Positions 24,501 through 31,704 of a stretch of DNA of 64,000 bases are shown here, in pieces. The position numbers and the translations under genes were made by a program. The DNA comes from an uncultured Prevotellaceae bacterium (GTDB taxonomy: Bacteria; Bacteroidota; Bacteroidia; Bacteroidales; Bacteroidaceae): NCBI GenBank assembly GCA_946415705.1, contig CAMKTN010000008.1:1-64000 (forward strand). The letters are read 5' to 3'. The notes beneath the pieces were generated by a model that was given only the letters and a program-made list of their open reading frames with translations, made no database searches and was not told where the DNA came from. Every line of letters starts with the position of its first letter. The stretch's first letter is position 1.

Positions 24501-25925
24501 CTGCGCCTGTAGCGTGCTGCCGCTGAGGTCATAGCGGTCGTAGGTCAGCTGTGTGCAGCGCACATCGGCGTCCAGTCGCGCCGACGGCCGCAGGAGGTCG
24601 GTCCCCGTGCCGCGCACGGTGGCGGTAGCCGTCAGCGGTCCCAAAGGCAGCGACGGCAGGAAATGGCGCAGCTGCAGGCGTGTGGTCTTCACGTCGGCCG
24701 CATAGCGCAGGGGCTTGCTCACATCGATGTCACCCTTGAGGGCCACGAGGCCATGACCCTCGCTGAGCAACGCATTCGCGGAGTAGCGCGTGCCGGTAGC
24801 CCGGGCCGTGCCGTTGAGTTGCATGGGCGGCATCTGAATGCCGTCCAGTGCGCCGCCGGCAAGACCGCGCACCCAATTGATATTCTTGGTTTGCAGGTTG
24901 AAATCCACCGCTCCAGCCATGGCCGTCGAATCCAGCAGATGGCCGACATTGCCACGCGCTTCCAGCGAGAAGCTGCCCGGTAGCGTGGCCTCCACACGCG
25001 TGAGCGACAGGCTGTCGATATTGCCCGCTGCCGCGAGGTTCATGCGCAACGGCACATCGGGGTAGGCCTTCGCAAAGTTCTTCGGCAGCATCTCGCCGCC
25101 CAGTTCCAGCAAGTCGTTCTTCGTGAAGCTCAATCCCACGCCGCCCTCGAAATGTCCGCCTGCACCGGGCGTGAAGGCGTTGAAGTCCATGTCCGTCCAG
25201 GCATCTATGTGTGACTGCGGCGTCAGCAGCTGCGCCTGCGGCACGTGCAGATGCTCGCGTTCCAAATCCACGATGATGCTATCGGCTTGCAAGCCCAGCG
25301 AGTCCATGTCCAGCAGCACCGTCATCGATGCCACGGAGTCGCGATGCTCCCGCAGCAGGCGCACATGCACATCGCTCAGCGTGGCCTGCCCGATGGCAAA
25401 TACCCAGCCCAGCGGCTCGCTCTTCGTGGTATCTACCACCGTTGTGTCCAGCAGCGCCACCTCCACGTCAGCCCCGTGGGCCGCCAGGTCAGCGACCGCC
25501 ACGCGTTGCGCCGTCAAGTCGATGTCATCGTTGAGGCGCAGCTGGCGCAGGCGACCACGCACTATCGTCGTCGTCACCAGATCCTTCGTGTCCAGCTGTA
25601 CATCGTCTAACTGCAATGCCTCCACTCGCACCCGCTTGTGCCGGACCTCGCACATATCAAGGTCCACCACCACACGCCTGGCTGCCACCAGCGTATCACC
25701 CATACTGTCTGCCACACTCACGCCGCGCACATCCAAGTCCAGCAGCCATGTCAGCCGCAGGCGCTCCACAGAAATCCGCATCCCCGTCTGCTCGGACGCG
25801 TACGTCGCCACCTTCTGCACAGCATAGTCCTGCACGGGCGGAAGATACACGAGCACAATCAGCAGCGCCACCACCACAAACGGCAGTGCCACCGCCACGG
25901 CCAGCCACTTGAAGAATCGCTTCAT
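21510..25925 (-). CDS. TamB-like translocation and assembly module protein
   Basis: A 1471-residue protein with one N-terminal transmembrane anchor (about 8-28, LAVAVALPFVVVALLIVLVYL). A very long beta-rich AsmA/TamB repeat body follows, and then the C-terminal TamB (DUF490) domain (about 1040-1420, including LEGGGTLMMTYSP and YTINSGTLKYTM). TamB-type proteins span the periplasm as a hydrophobic groove, moving phospholipids and aiding barrel assembly with TamA/TamL. The gene starts 16 bp after the flavodoxin stop and overlaps the longer tamL ORF, so flavodoxin, tamB and tamL form one operon. The C-terminal codons (VKNERLKNEK) are made of an AT-rich octamer-like repeat. Confidence 0.9.
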   Translation of the reverse strand: MKRFFKWLAVAVALPFVVVALLIVLVYLPPVQDYAVQKVATYASEQTGMRISVERLRLTWLLDLDVRGVSVADSMGDTLVAARRVVVDLDMCEVRHKRVRVEALQLDDVQLDTKDLVTTTIVRGRLRQLRLNDDIDLTAQRVAVADLAAHGADVEVALLDTTVVDTTKSEPLGWVFAIGQATLSDVHVRLLREHRDSVASMTVLLDMDSLGLQADSIIVDLEREHLHVPQAQLLTPQSHIDAWTDMDFNAFTPGAGGHFEGGVGLSFTKNDLLELGGEMLPKNFAKAYPDVPLRMNLAAAGNIDSLSLTRVEATLPGSFSLEARGNVGHLLDSTAMAGAVDFNLQTKNINWVRGLAGGALDGIQMPPMQLNGTARATGTRYSANALLSEGHGLVALKGDIDVSKPLRYAADVKTTRLQLRHFLPSLPLGPLTATATVRGTGTDLLRPSARLDADVRCTQLTYDRYDLSGSTLQAQLARGRGHARLITNNPYLALQADVDALLAKNTDLTFSLDLSHADLQALGLVDHPFKMSMCAHIDGTTDLKRHHSLSGNINDIILMPLDSIFRPEDVTLEALLEPDTTYAFVSSGDLSLRMRGHTGYDRLLGQLGHFTDELNRQLAERHIDEDALSRRLPQVDFRLSSGQHNPLHDIMAAMGYDFSDLRFGINLDPLIGINGGGHIYSLNTGAVVLDTIRAHIYQDSTSVRMDAHVRNNRQNPQVTFDARLNAQLMRDGTAGAQLQYFDNHGQKGVDLGLQAKITADTLQVHLSPLDPVIAYRTIHINADNYIQLTKKNHVDANVDLIADDGTGLKIYSTPNAEALQDLSVSINHLNLGELSSVMPYLPKLGGYLHGDAHLILDEHLNVSTDMEVDDLHYEGVSLGAIGLQAVYLPNSDGSHFVDGSLLHMGMPVAAFTGTYKPSADAEGTEAGEAAKGTKDYLDIDVQLDRLPFSLANGFLPDEVARLEGVALGDIHVGGSSSKPQVDGSLMTSGLKIVSAPYNLRLRVADDTLVVHNSQLNLDRITIYSTGKNPFTMDGTINFADLDKIALDATMKATDFELINAKKTPLSKAYGKVYVDFNSFVKGTLDNLRIFGQLKVLGKTDVTYLLTDSPLTADDQLAELVEFVDFTDTLTVEKVEARKPKHMNVTMSIEIEDITQVHCLLSNDGSSYVDLEGGGTLMMTYSPEKELQMNGRYTINSGTLKYTMMVIPLKEFTIKSGSYAEFHGPLTNPTLNLAATERMRTTVTENNQPRSVNFEVGLNVTQTLQNMGLEFTLEAPEDMTIQHDLSTMSTEQRGRLAVTMLATGMYVNDAGAATSGGVTGQNALNAFLQSQISNITGKALKSIDLSMGVEQGTSSTGGTTTDYSFRFAKRFWGNRISVIVGGKVSTGENAVNTGESIIDNVSVEYRLDAGATRYVNLFYNKNYESILDGEVTEMGAGLVLRRKTQRLGELFLFKRKSEEVKEVKNERLKNEK

Positions 25926-25941
25926 TCTGTGAGCTTATACG

Positions 25942-26547
25942 TTAACGGATGAAGTTGGTGGAAACGCGGCGCTCCTGTTCGGGGCGGCCCTTCAGTTGCT
26001 TGATCATCCACGACATATTGCGGGCAAGGGTGCGCATGGTCTGCATACCCTCTTCATCCTGTGCCACCTGTCCGGGCGTTTGGCCATAGGCCATATTCCA
26101 ATATTGGGAGCTGACGACGGGCATGTTCAGGATGGTGAAGTACTTGTTCAGACGGTCGAAGGCGGCCGAGGCTCCACCGCGACGGCATACGACAACGCTG
26201 GCACCGGGCTTGTACTGGAGGTCGGGGCCCAAGGAGTAAAAGACGCGGTCGAGTAGGGCACAGAGGGAGCCGTTGGGGCCGCCATAATAGACGGGCGAAC
26301 CGATGATGAGGCCGTCGATGCCGTCCTTCACGCTACGCATCACCTGATAGTAGAGGTCGTCGTGGTACGTGCACCGTCCTGTGCGACCGCACCAACCGCA
26401 GGCGATGCAGCCCTGCACGGCTTTCTTGCCGAGATGGATGATTTCGGTATCGATACCTTCGGCGTTCAAAGTCTTGGCCACCTCGCTGAGGGCCGTGAAT
26501 GTATTCCCGTTCTCGCGGGGGCTTCCATTGATGAGTAAAACTTTCAT
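25942..26547 (-). CDS. Flavodoxin-like NAD(P)H-dependent FMN reductase with a cysteine cluster
   Basis: A 201-residue flavoprotein of the NADPH-dependent FMN reductase/flavodoxin superfamily. It opens with the FMN phosphate loop LINGSPRENGNTFTAL, has GSPVYYGGPNGSLCALLDRVF in the second FMN loop, and a compact CIACGWCGRTGRC cysteine cluster that may bind an iron-sulfur cluster, as in iron-sulfur flavoproteins. It probably reduces quinones, nitro compounds or other electron acceptors. The ORF-track start at 26601 lies before the TACCTTTG box at 26588-26595, so the ATG at 26545-26547 is used. It leads the tamB-tamL operon. Confidence 0.85.
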   Translation of the reverse strand: MKVLLINGSPRENGNTFTALSEVAKTLNAEGIDTEIIHLGKKAVQGCIACGWCGRTGRCTYHDDLYYQVMRSVKDGIDGLIIGSPVYYGGPNGSLCALLDRVFYSLGPDLQYKPGASVVVCRRGGASAAFDRLNKYFTILNMPVVSSQYWNMAYGQTPGQVAQDEEGMQTMRTLARNMSWMIKQLKGRPEQERRVSTNFIR

Positions 26548-26587
26548 TATCGTACGTGTTAATAAGGTCCATACGCGACTACGGGGA

Positions 26588-26595
26588 CAAAGGTA
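26588..26595 (-). promoter_or_regulatory. -7 box of the flavodoxin-tamB-tamL operon
   Basis: TACCTTTG on the minus strand, 40 bp before the ATG. The -33 box is unclear. Confidence 0.55.
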
Positions 26596-26635
26596 GCACA
26601 TTTTTCAGTAAATCTTTAAGTTTTTTAGCATTTTG

Positions 26636-26667
26636 TTTGGTTCGTAAACAAGTTTTCACTATCTTTG
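26636..26667 (+). promoter_or_regulatory. Promoter of the GldB-like gene
   Basis: TTTG (26636-26639), a 20-bp spacer and TATCTTTG (26660-26667) match the Bacteroidetes consensus, 28 bp before the ATG. Confidence 0.75.
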
Positions 26668-26695
26668 TGCCGAATTTTAACAAAGATAAAGATTC

Positions 26696-27316
26696 ATGAA
26701 GCGTCATTTCCCCCTTTTCATCCTGTTGATACTCCTCTGCGCCATCGGTGTGTGGAGTTGGACAGCACAGCCTTGGAAAGACTGGAAAAAGGGGGAACCA
26801 GACGAGAACGCGGTGGTGCTGGACCGCTATGACCGCGTGCTTGATGAATACGTCTCGCTGGGCAGCTACACGGCACTACACCGCATGAACACGCAGTACC
26901 CCATGCAGACAAAGCTCCTGATCGAGGATGTCCTGAAGCTGGGTGTCGTGAACGAGCCCGACGTGGAGCAGCGGCTGCGCCATTATTACCTCGACTCCAC
27001 GGTGCAGGTGCTGCTCGACGAGGTACACCGCCAGTACAGCGACATGAGCGATATCGAGGCAGACCTCAACCGTGCCTTCGAGGAACTGAAGAAGAAGGAC
27101 CCCAACTTCAAGATGCCGCACATCTACACGCAGGTGTCCTGCCTCAACCAGAGCATTGTCGTGAGCGATACGCTCATCGGCATCAGCCTCGACAAATACC
27201 TCGGCGAGGACTTCCCGCTGTACGCTGAATACTACACCGCCGAACAACGGGCCCAGATGACGCGCGATGCCATCGTCCGCGATGCCGTCAATGCCTATCA
27301 GCAATATTCCCGATGA
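26696..27316 (+). CDS. GldB-related envelope protein (tentative)
   Basis: A 206-residue protein with one N-terminal membrane or signal segment (FPLFILLILLCAIGVWSW) and a soluble periplasmic part. The stretch DTLIGISLDKYLGEDFPLY resembles the core of GldB-family proteins of Bacteroidetes, which are lipoproteins needed for gliding motility in Flavobacterium and present without gliding in gut species. Here the protein is shorter than GldB (about 320 residues) and has no clear lipobox. The ATG of the next gene overlaps its stop by 4 bp. Confidence in the family is moderate; the role is unknown. Confidence 0.6.
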   Translation: MKRHFPLFILLILLCAIGVWSWTAQPWKDWKKGEPDENAVVLDRYDRVLDEYVSLGSYTALHRMNTQYPMQTKLLIEDVLKLGVVNEPDVEQRLRHYYLDSTVQVLLDEVHRQYSDMSDIEADLNRAFEELKKKDPNFKMPHIYTQVSCLNQSIVVSDTLIGISLDKYLGEDFPLYAEYYTAEQRAQMTRDAIVRDAVNAYQQYSR

Positions 27317-28023
27317 GTCCCTCCCTCTTTCTCATTCCCGTGGAGTTGGGCGACACACCACAAGAGCGTGTGTTGCCTGCCTATAACCGTGAGGTAATAC
27401 TCCAAATCCGCCATTTCATCGTGGAAGAGGTGCGTTCTGCACGCCGCTTCCTCAAGCGCGTGGATCGCGACATCAATATCGACGAGCTCACGTTCTACCC
27501 CATGGGCAAGCACGCCGATGCAGCACTGTTTGCCAAATACCTGAAGCCGCTGGAGGCGGGCGAGAGCGTGGGCGTCATCTCTGAAGCCGGCTGCCCCGCC
27601 GTGGCCGACCCGGGTGCCGACGTAGTGGCCATCGCCCAACGCAAAGGGTTTAAGGTTGTCCCGCTTGTGGGACCCTCATCCATGATTATGGCGGTGATGG
27701 CCTCGGGGCTCAACGGTCAGAGCTTCGCCTTCCACGGTTATCTGCCCATCGACCCTGCCGACCGCATAAAACGCCTGAAGCAGCTGGAGGAGCGCGCCGT
27801 GCGCGAACACCAGACACAGCTCTTCATTGAGACACCCTACCGCAACGCCAAGCTCTTCGCCACGCTCTGCCAAACGCTCCGTCCGCAGACGCGCCTCTGC
27901 ATCGCCGCCGGCATCACCACTGACGATGAATGGATTTGCACGCGCACCGTGGCTGACTGGCGCCGCTCCACCCTCCCTGACCTCTCCAAAATCCCAGCCA
28001 TCTTCCTCTTTGGAGGAAATTGA
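27313..28023 (+). CDS. RsmI-like SAM-dependent methyltransferase (tetrapyrrole methylase fold)
   Basis: A 236-residue protein of the tetrapyrrole-methylase fold, close to RsmI, which 2'-O-methylates C1402 of 16S rRNA. Fold motifs are SEAGCPAVADPGADVV and VPLVGPSSMIMAVMASG. The N-terminus lacks the short lead of E. coli RsmI. Bacteroidetes often carry two such proteins, so this may be the second, less studied paralogue rather than RsmI itself. The start overlaps the GldB-like stop by 4 bp. Confidence 0.75.
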   Translation: MSPSLFLIPVELGDTPQERVLPAYNREVILQIRHFIVEEVRSARRFLKRVDRDINIDELTFYPMGKHADAALFAKYLKPLEAGESVGVISEAGCPAVADPGADVVAIAQRKGFKVVPLVGPSSMIMAVMASGLNGQSFAFHGYLPIDPADRIKRLKQLEERAVREHQTQLFIETPYRNAKLFATLCQTLRPQTRLCIAAGITTDDEWICTRTVADWRRSTLPDLSKIPAIFLFGGN

Positions 28024-28046
28024 AAATTGAAAATTGAGAATTGAGC
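28021..28046. repeat. TTGAAAA simple repeat at the start of the TrmH-like gene
   Basis: Tandem TTGAAAA/TTGAGAA units begin at the stop of the methyltransferase gene and continue into the first codons of the TrmH-like gene. Confidence 0.65.
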
Positions 28047-28864
28047 TTTCCTCCCTCCATCACCCCGGCGTGGCAGTCTTCGCCTCGCTCACCGAGGCCC
28101 AGCTGCGCAATCGGCTGGAGCCCGAAAAGGGTGTATTCATCGTGGAAAGTCCTAAGGTGATTCGCGTGGCATTGGACGCGGGCTACGAGCCGTTGTCGCT
28201 CCTCTGCGAGCAACGCCATATCGAGGGGGATGCCAAAGATATCGTCGCGCGCGTGGGCGACATCCCTATTTATACAGGTGAGCGCGAGCTGCTGGCTGAG
28301 CTGACGGGCTATATGCTGACACGCGGCGTGCTCTGCGCCATGCGTCGCCCTCAACCGCGTCCCTTGGAGGAAATCTGCCGCGGTGCCCGCCGCATCGTAG
28401 TCATCGACGGCGTGGTAGATACCACGAACATCGGTGCCATCTTCCGTTCGGCAGCAGCCTTGGGCATCGATGCGGTGCTGCTGACGACCAACTCGTGCGA
28501 CCCGCTGAACAGGCGAGCCGTGAGGGTGTCGATGGGGAGCGTGTTCCTGGTGCCTTGGGGATGGATTGAGGCGAACGACGCTGACGCAACGGGCACTGCA
28601 ACCCTCCAAGAGCAGCTGCATGCCTTGGGCTTCAAGACGGCCGCTATGGCGCTGACGGACGACTCCGTGAGCCTCGATGACCCGCGACTCGCGGCCGAGG
28701 AACGCCTTGCGCTGATCATGGGCACCGAGGGCGACGGCCTTCCCCACGCCACAATCAAGGCCGCCGACTATGTCGTCCGCATCCCCATGGCCCATGGCGT
28801 GGACAGCCTCAACGTGGCAGCCGCTTCCGCCGTCGCGTTCTGGGAGCTGCGCGTGCGAGGATAG
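28034..28864 (+). CDS. TrmH/SpoU-family RNA 2'-O-methyltransferase
   Basis: A 276-residue SPOUT methyltransferase. The N-terminal substrate-binding part (about 1-100) is followed by the knotted domain: VVDTTNIGAIFRSAAALGIDAVLL (motif 1), IMGTEGDGL (motif 2) and VRIPMAHGVDSLNVAAASAVAFWEL (motif 3). It should 2'-O-methylate a ribose in tRNA or rRNA; the target is not evident. No ATG exists between the preceding in-frame stop (28028-28030) and the conserved region. The TTG at 28034 is taken as start, inside the TTGAAAA repeat and coupled to the methyltransferase stop. A GTG at V14 is an alternative. Confidence 0.85.
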   Translation: MRIELSSLHHPGVAVFASLTEAQLRNRLEPEKGVFIVESPKVIRVALDAGYEPLSLLCEQRHIEGDAKDIVARVGDIPIYTGERELLAELTGYMLTRGVLCAMRRPQPRPLEEICRGARRIVVIDGVVDTTNIGAIFRSAAALGIDAVLLTTNSCDPLNRRAVRVSMGSVFLVPWGWIEANDADATGTATLQEQLHALGFKTAAMALTDDSVSLDDPRLAAEERLALIMGTEGDGLPHATIKAADYVVRIPMAHGVDSLNVAAASAVAFWELRVRG

Positions 28865-28918
28865 CGGTTGCGAAAAATTATTTTCCGCGAAAAAGAGCTA
28901 CATTTCATTTCTTTTTCG

Positions 28919-28926
28919 TACCTTTG
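28919..28926 (+). promoter_or_regulatory. -7 box of rmuC
   Basis: TACCTTTG, 22 bp before the chosen rmuC ATG; the preceding ORF start at 28868 lies upstream of it. No good -33 box was found. Confidence 0.5.
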
Positions 28927-28948
28927 TCAGCAAATAATCGATTTCACC

Positions 28949-30241
28949 ATGGAAATAATCATTGGAATTGCCATTGGCGCCGTCGTGGGCGCCCTCGTCG
29001 CGTGGTATCTCATGCGTAACCGTCTGCAGATGGCTGAGGCGATGTCCCAGCTCAAAGAAGAGGCCGTGCGCCAGCAACTGGCCGAAGCCGAGAAGCACCA
29101 CCAGGAGACGCAGGCCGCACAAGAACAGCGCCACGCAGATGCCCTCAACGCACAGCAGGCCCGCTTCGACGAGACCATCGCCAAGGTGACCGCACAGCTG
29201 CGCGATGCCACGAATGTCATGCTGCGCGAGCGCCAGAAGGAGTTTCAGGAGGCATCAGCAGGCAGCATCGGCCAGATTGTCACGCCCCTGCGCGAGACCA
29301 TCGACAAGATGCAGAAGGCGATGTCCGAGACTCAGGTCAAGCAGAGCGCCGACAGCGGAGCCCTGAAGACCATCATCGAGCAGATGATGCAACAGAGCGA
29401 AGCCACCCGCAAGAGCACCGACGAGCTGACGCGCGTCTTCCGCCACAGCAACACCGTGCAGGGCAACTGGGGCGAGGCGGTCCTCGACGAGCTGCTCGAG
29501 GCTCAAGGCTTGACACGCGGCGTGCACTACGACACACAAGCCACCATCCGCGATGCCTCCGGCACAGCCGTCGTGAGCGACGACGGTGCGCGCCTGCGAC
29601 CCGATGTCATCCTGCATCTCGACCAGCGCCGCGAGGTCATCATCGACGCCAAGGTGTCGCTGGCAGCCTACATGGACTATGTCAACGCCGACACCGAAGC
29701 CGACCGCCAGCGCTATCTCGCAGCCCACGTGGCCAGCCTCAAGGAGCAGGTAAACCGTCTGGCGCACAAGGACTACAGCGCCTACATACAGCCGCCAAAG
29801 GTGAAGATGGACTATGTCATCATGTTCGTGCCCAACACCGGCGCCCTATGGACAGCCCTCAACGCGCAACCCGACCTGTGGCGTCGCTCCATGGAACGCG
29901 GCGTATATATCGCCGACGAGCAGACGCTCTTCGCCGCCCTCCGCATCATCAGCCTCACCTGGACACAGATCGCGCAGGCACAGAACCACGAGAAAGTCTA
30001 TGCCCTCGCCAACGAGATGATGGACCGCGTGGGGCAGTTCATGAAGAAATACCAGGCCATCGGCGCCTCCCTGCAGAAAGCCCAGCAAGCCTACGACGAC
30101 GGCGAGCGCAAGCTCCAGCCCACCGGCCAAAGCATCCTTCAGACCTGCGGCAAGCTCCAGAAACTCGGTGCCAAGCAGAGCGACAAGAACCCCCTTCCCC
30201 CTCTCACCGACCTCGACGACATCCCCGCCCTCGAAGAATAA
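28949..30241 (+). CDS. rmuC: DNA recombination protein RmuC
   Basis: A 430-residue RmuC, a membrane-anchored protein with a predicted nuclease-like core that limits inversions at short repeats in E. coli. An N-terminal transmembrane helix (MEIIIGIAIGAVVGALVAWYL), a long glutamine- and alanine-rich coiled coil (about 30-160) and the conserved domain (QGNWGEAVLDELLEAQGL, VIIDAKVSLAAY, FVPNTGALWTAL) are seen. The start at 28949 is preferred because it directly precedes the membrane anchor and lies after the -7 box. The gene is monocistronic; the MORN-like gene begins 28 bp downstream. Confidence 0.92.
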   Translation: MEIIIGIAIGAVVGALVAWYLMRNRLQMAEAMSQLKEEAVRQQLAEAEKHHQETQAAQEQRHADALNAQQARFDETIAKVTAQLRDATNVMLRERQKEFQEASAGSIGQIVTPLRETIDKMQKAMSETQVKQSADSGALKTIIEQMMQQSEATRKSTDELTRVFRHSNTVQGNWGEAVLDELLEAQGLTRGVHYDTQATIRDASGTAVVSDDGARLRPDVILHLDQRREVIIDAKVSLAAYMDYVNADTEADRQRYLAAHVASLKEQVNRLAHKDYSAYIQPPKVKMDYVIMFVPNTGALWTALNAQPDLWRRSMERGVYIADEQTLFAALRIISLTWTQIAQAQNHEKVYALANEMMDRVGQFMKKYQAIGASLQKAQQAYDDGERKLQPTGQSILQTCGKLQKLGAKQSDKNPLPPLTDLDDIPALEE

Positions 30242-30269
30242 AAGCCATCCTATAAACATTCACTTCCGA

Positions 30270-31229
30270 ATGATGGACTCAAATCTCTTCTTTATCATAG
30301 TCAGCAGCAGCATTTGCATTGTAGGTTCATTCCTTATGTATGCAAAATCGAAAGCTGAAGAACGGAGAAAACTGAGGGAGAGTGAGGGCGTATTTAATCA
30401 GCCCAAGCCTCAGGAGAATCAAAGCAGTCCGAAGGAAGAACATGTTCCAGAGGAGGTCAAGGTAGAAGAGATCTCTGAAAGTACAGAGAAAAAAGAAGTA
30501 TCAGAGGAAACTGACGAGGAAATCGTAGAAGCCGTACACGAAGGCAACAGCTATAGAAGTGTTGCAATCGCATTGTTCAGTATCGGCTTACTTATCATTG
30601 CTTGGCTCGTTCCAACGATTCTCATCGAAAACCGAAAGGGAAAAGAGGAAAGGCAAAAAAGAGAAGAACTCCAACGCCAATTTTGGGAACAGCAGGCTAA
30701 AGAGCAGCTAAGAACCATCGAGGAAAACAAGCGTAGAGCCCCCAAAGCATGGGATAACACGCCAGAAGAAATCAAGGAGAAAAAAGGCCGACAAATCCAA
30801 GAACGACACGTTAAGAAAATGCAAGATGCAGGCTACACCTATCTGCAGAAAACACTTCAGGAGGTGGAGTCGAAACGTGGGCAATATACGATTCTTCCCC
30901 ATTATAAGAAGTCCGAGAGGCGTTTGGGGAATGTCGTACATGAGCTGGATCAAGAACTATGGAGCTGCAACTTCCTTTATTGCGGAGAATTTGGAAAGCA
31001 CTATGAGGGTAATGGGCATTTGAGATGGAATGAGGTGGATTTCATAGATGGTACGTTCCAGGATGGATGGATAGAACAAGGTGTAGGATCGGTACATCTT
31101 GTCGGGAATCGACACTACGAAGGCCAATTCATGAATGGCTATGCACAGGGCTTCGGCCGCATGACCTATGCGGACTGTCATGTTGAAGAAGGCGTCTTTT
31201 CCCAAGGACAATACAGCGGAAAATACTGA
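30270..31229 (+). CDS. Membrane protein with MORN-like C-terminal repeats
   Basis: A 319-residue protein I cannot assign to a known gene. It has an N-terminal transmembrane helix (about 4-24), an acidic Glu/Lys/Pro-rich stretch (about 40-90), a second helix (AIALFSIGLLIIAWLVPTIL, about 98-117), a charged coiled-coil region and a C-terminal part with MORN-type signatures (HYEGQFMNGYAQGFGRMTY, then EEGVFSQGQYSG). MORN repeats usually bind membranes or other proteins. Base use is more AT-rich than in rmuC. It follows rmuC by 28 bp but shares no obvious function, so it may have been acquired. Confidence 0.7.
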   Translation: MMDSNLFFIIVSSSICIVGSFLMYAKSKAEERRKLRESEGVFNQPKPQENQSSPKEEHVPEEVKVEEISESTEKKEVSEETDEEIVEAVHEGNSYRSVAIALFSIGLLIIAWLVPTILIENRKGKEERQKREELQRQFWEQQAKEQLRTIEENKRRAPKAWDNTPEEIKEKKGRQIQERHVKKMQDAGYTYLQKTLQEVESKRGQYTILPHYKKSERRLGNVVHELDQELWSCNFLYCGEFGKHYEGNGHLRWNEVDFIDGTFQDGWIEQGVGSVHLVGNRHYEGQFMNGYAQGFGRMTYADCHVEEGVFSQGQYSGKY

Positions 31230-31338
31230 CACGTCCTAGTGCGGGGGGATGCCTGAGCGCTACATTTTTCACCGAAATAGCTTAAAACCTTACACCTCGC
31301 GCAAAATGGATGCAATTAGTTGCTATACAGTGGATTGC

Positions 31339-31461
31339 AGCGCGCGCAACCCTACGCAACCCTACGCAACCCTACGCAACCTCGCGCAAGGTCGCGCAAA
31401 CTAGAGGGGCGGCTGCGTGTAGGGTTGCGTGAGGTTGCGCGAGGTTGCGTAGGGGTTTGCA
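31339..31461. repeat. GCAACCCTAC decamer array with inverted partner
   Basis: Three 10-bp direct repeats of ACGCAACCCT plus related units (GCGCAAC, CCTCGCGCAAG) are followed by the same words in reverse complement (GGGTTGCGTGAGGTTGCGCG). A large imperfect hairpin or REP-like cluster results. No gene overlaps. It occupies the 475-bp gap between the MORN-like gene and the GH105 gene. Confidence 0.7.
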
Positions 31462-31575
31462 CGGGGTTAATAGGCTGACTTCCATGGGAGTTATGAGGGT
31501 TTTGCGCGAGGTGCGAGGTTTCCATTCATTTCATGTTTTTTTGTCATGAGCGATCAGGAGAAGGAGGAAGTGGGA

Positions 31576-31620
31576 AAAAGAAGAAGGCCTTGGTCTTACA
31601 GCCGTAAGACCAAGGCCTTC
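31576..31620 (-). terminator. Terminator of the GH105 gene
   Basis: A perfect 17-bp stem (GAAGGCCTTGGTCTTAC, 31583-31599, with 31604-31620) around a 4-base loop, followed on the minus strand by TTCTTTTTCCC. It lies 85 bp beyond the stop of the GH105 gene. Confidence 0.75.
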
Positions 31621-31625
31621 TGGGT

Positions 31626-31643
31626 GGATCACCATGGTGATCC
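31626..31643. repeat. Perfect 18-bp palindrome
   Basis: GGATCACCATGGTGATCC is a perfect palindrome with no loop, next to the terminator and 62 bp from the GH105 stop. It may be a protein-binding site. Confidence 0.5.
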
Positions 31644-31704
31644 AGTCAACGCACTTAGGCGCGAAGGCGGATGCAGTAAGGTGTGCAGCCGCTTGTGTCT
31701 ATAG

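Noticed and set aside
31339-31461. CRISPR array
   Set aside because: The units are only about 10 bp, contiguous without unique spacers, and accompanied by inverted copies; no cas gene is near.
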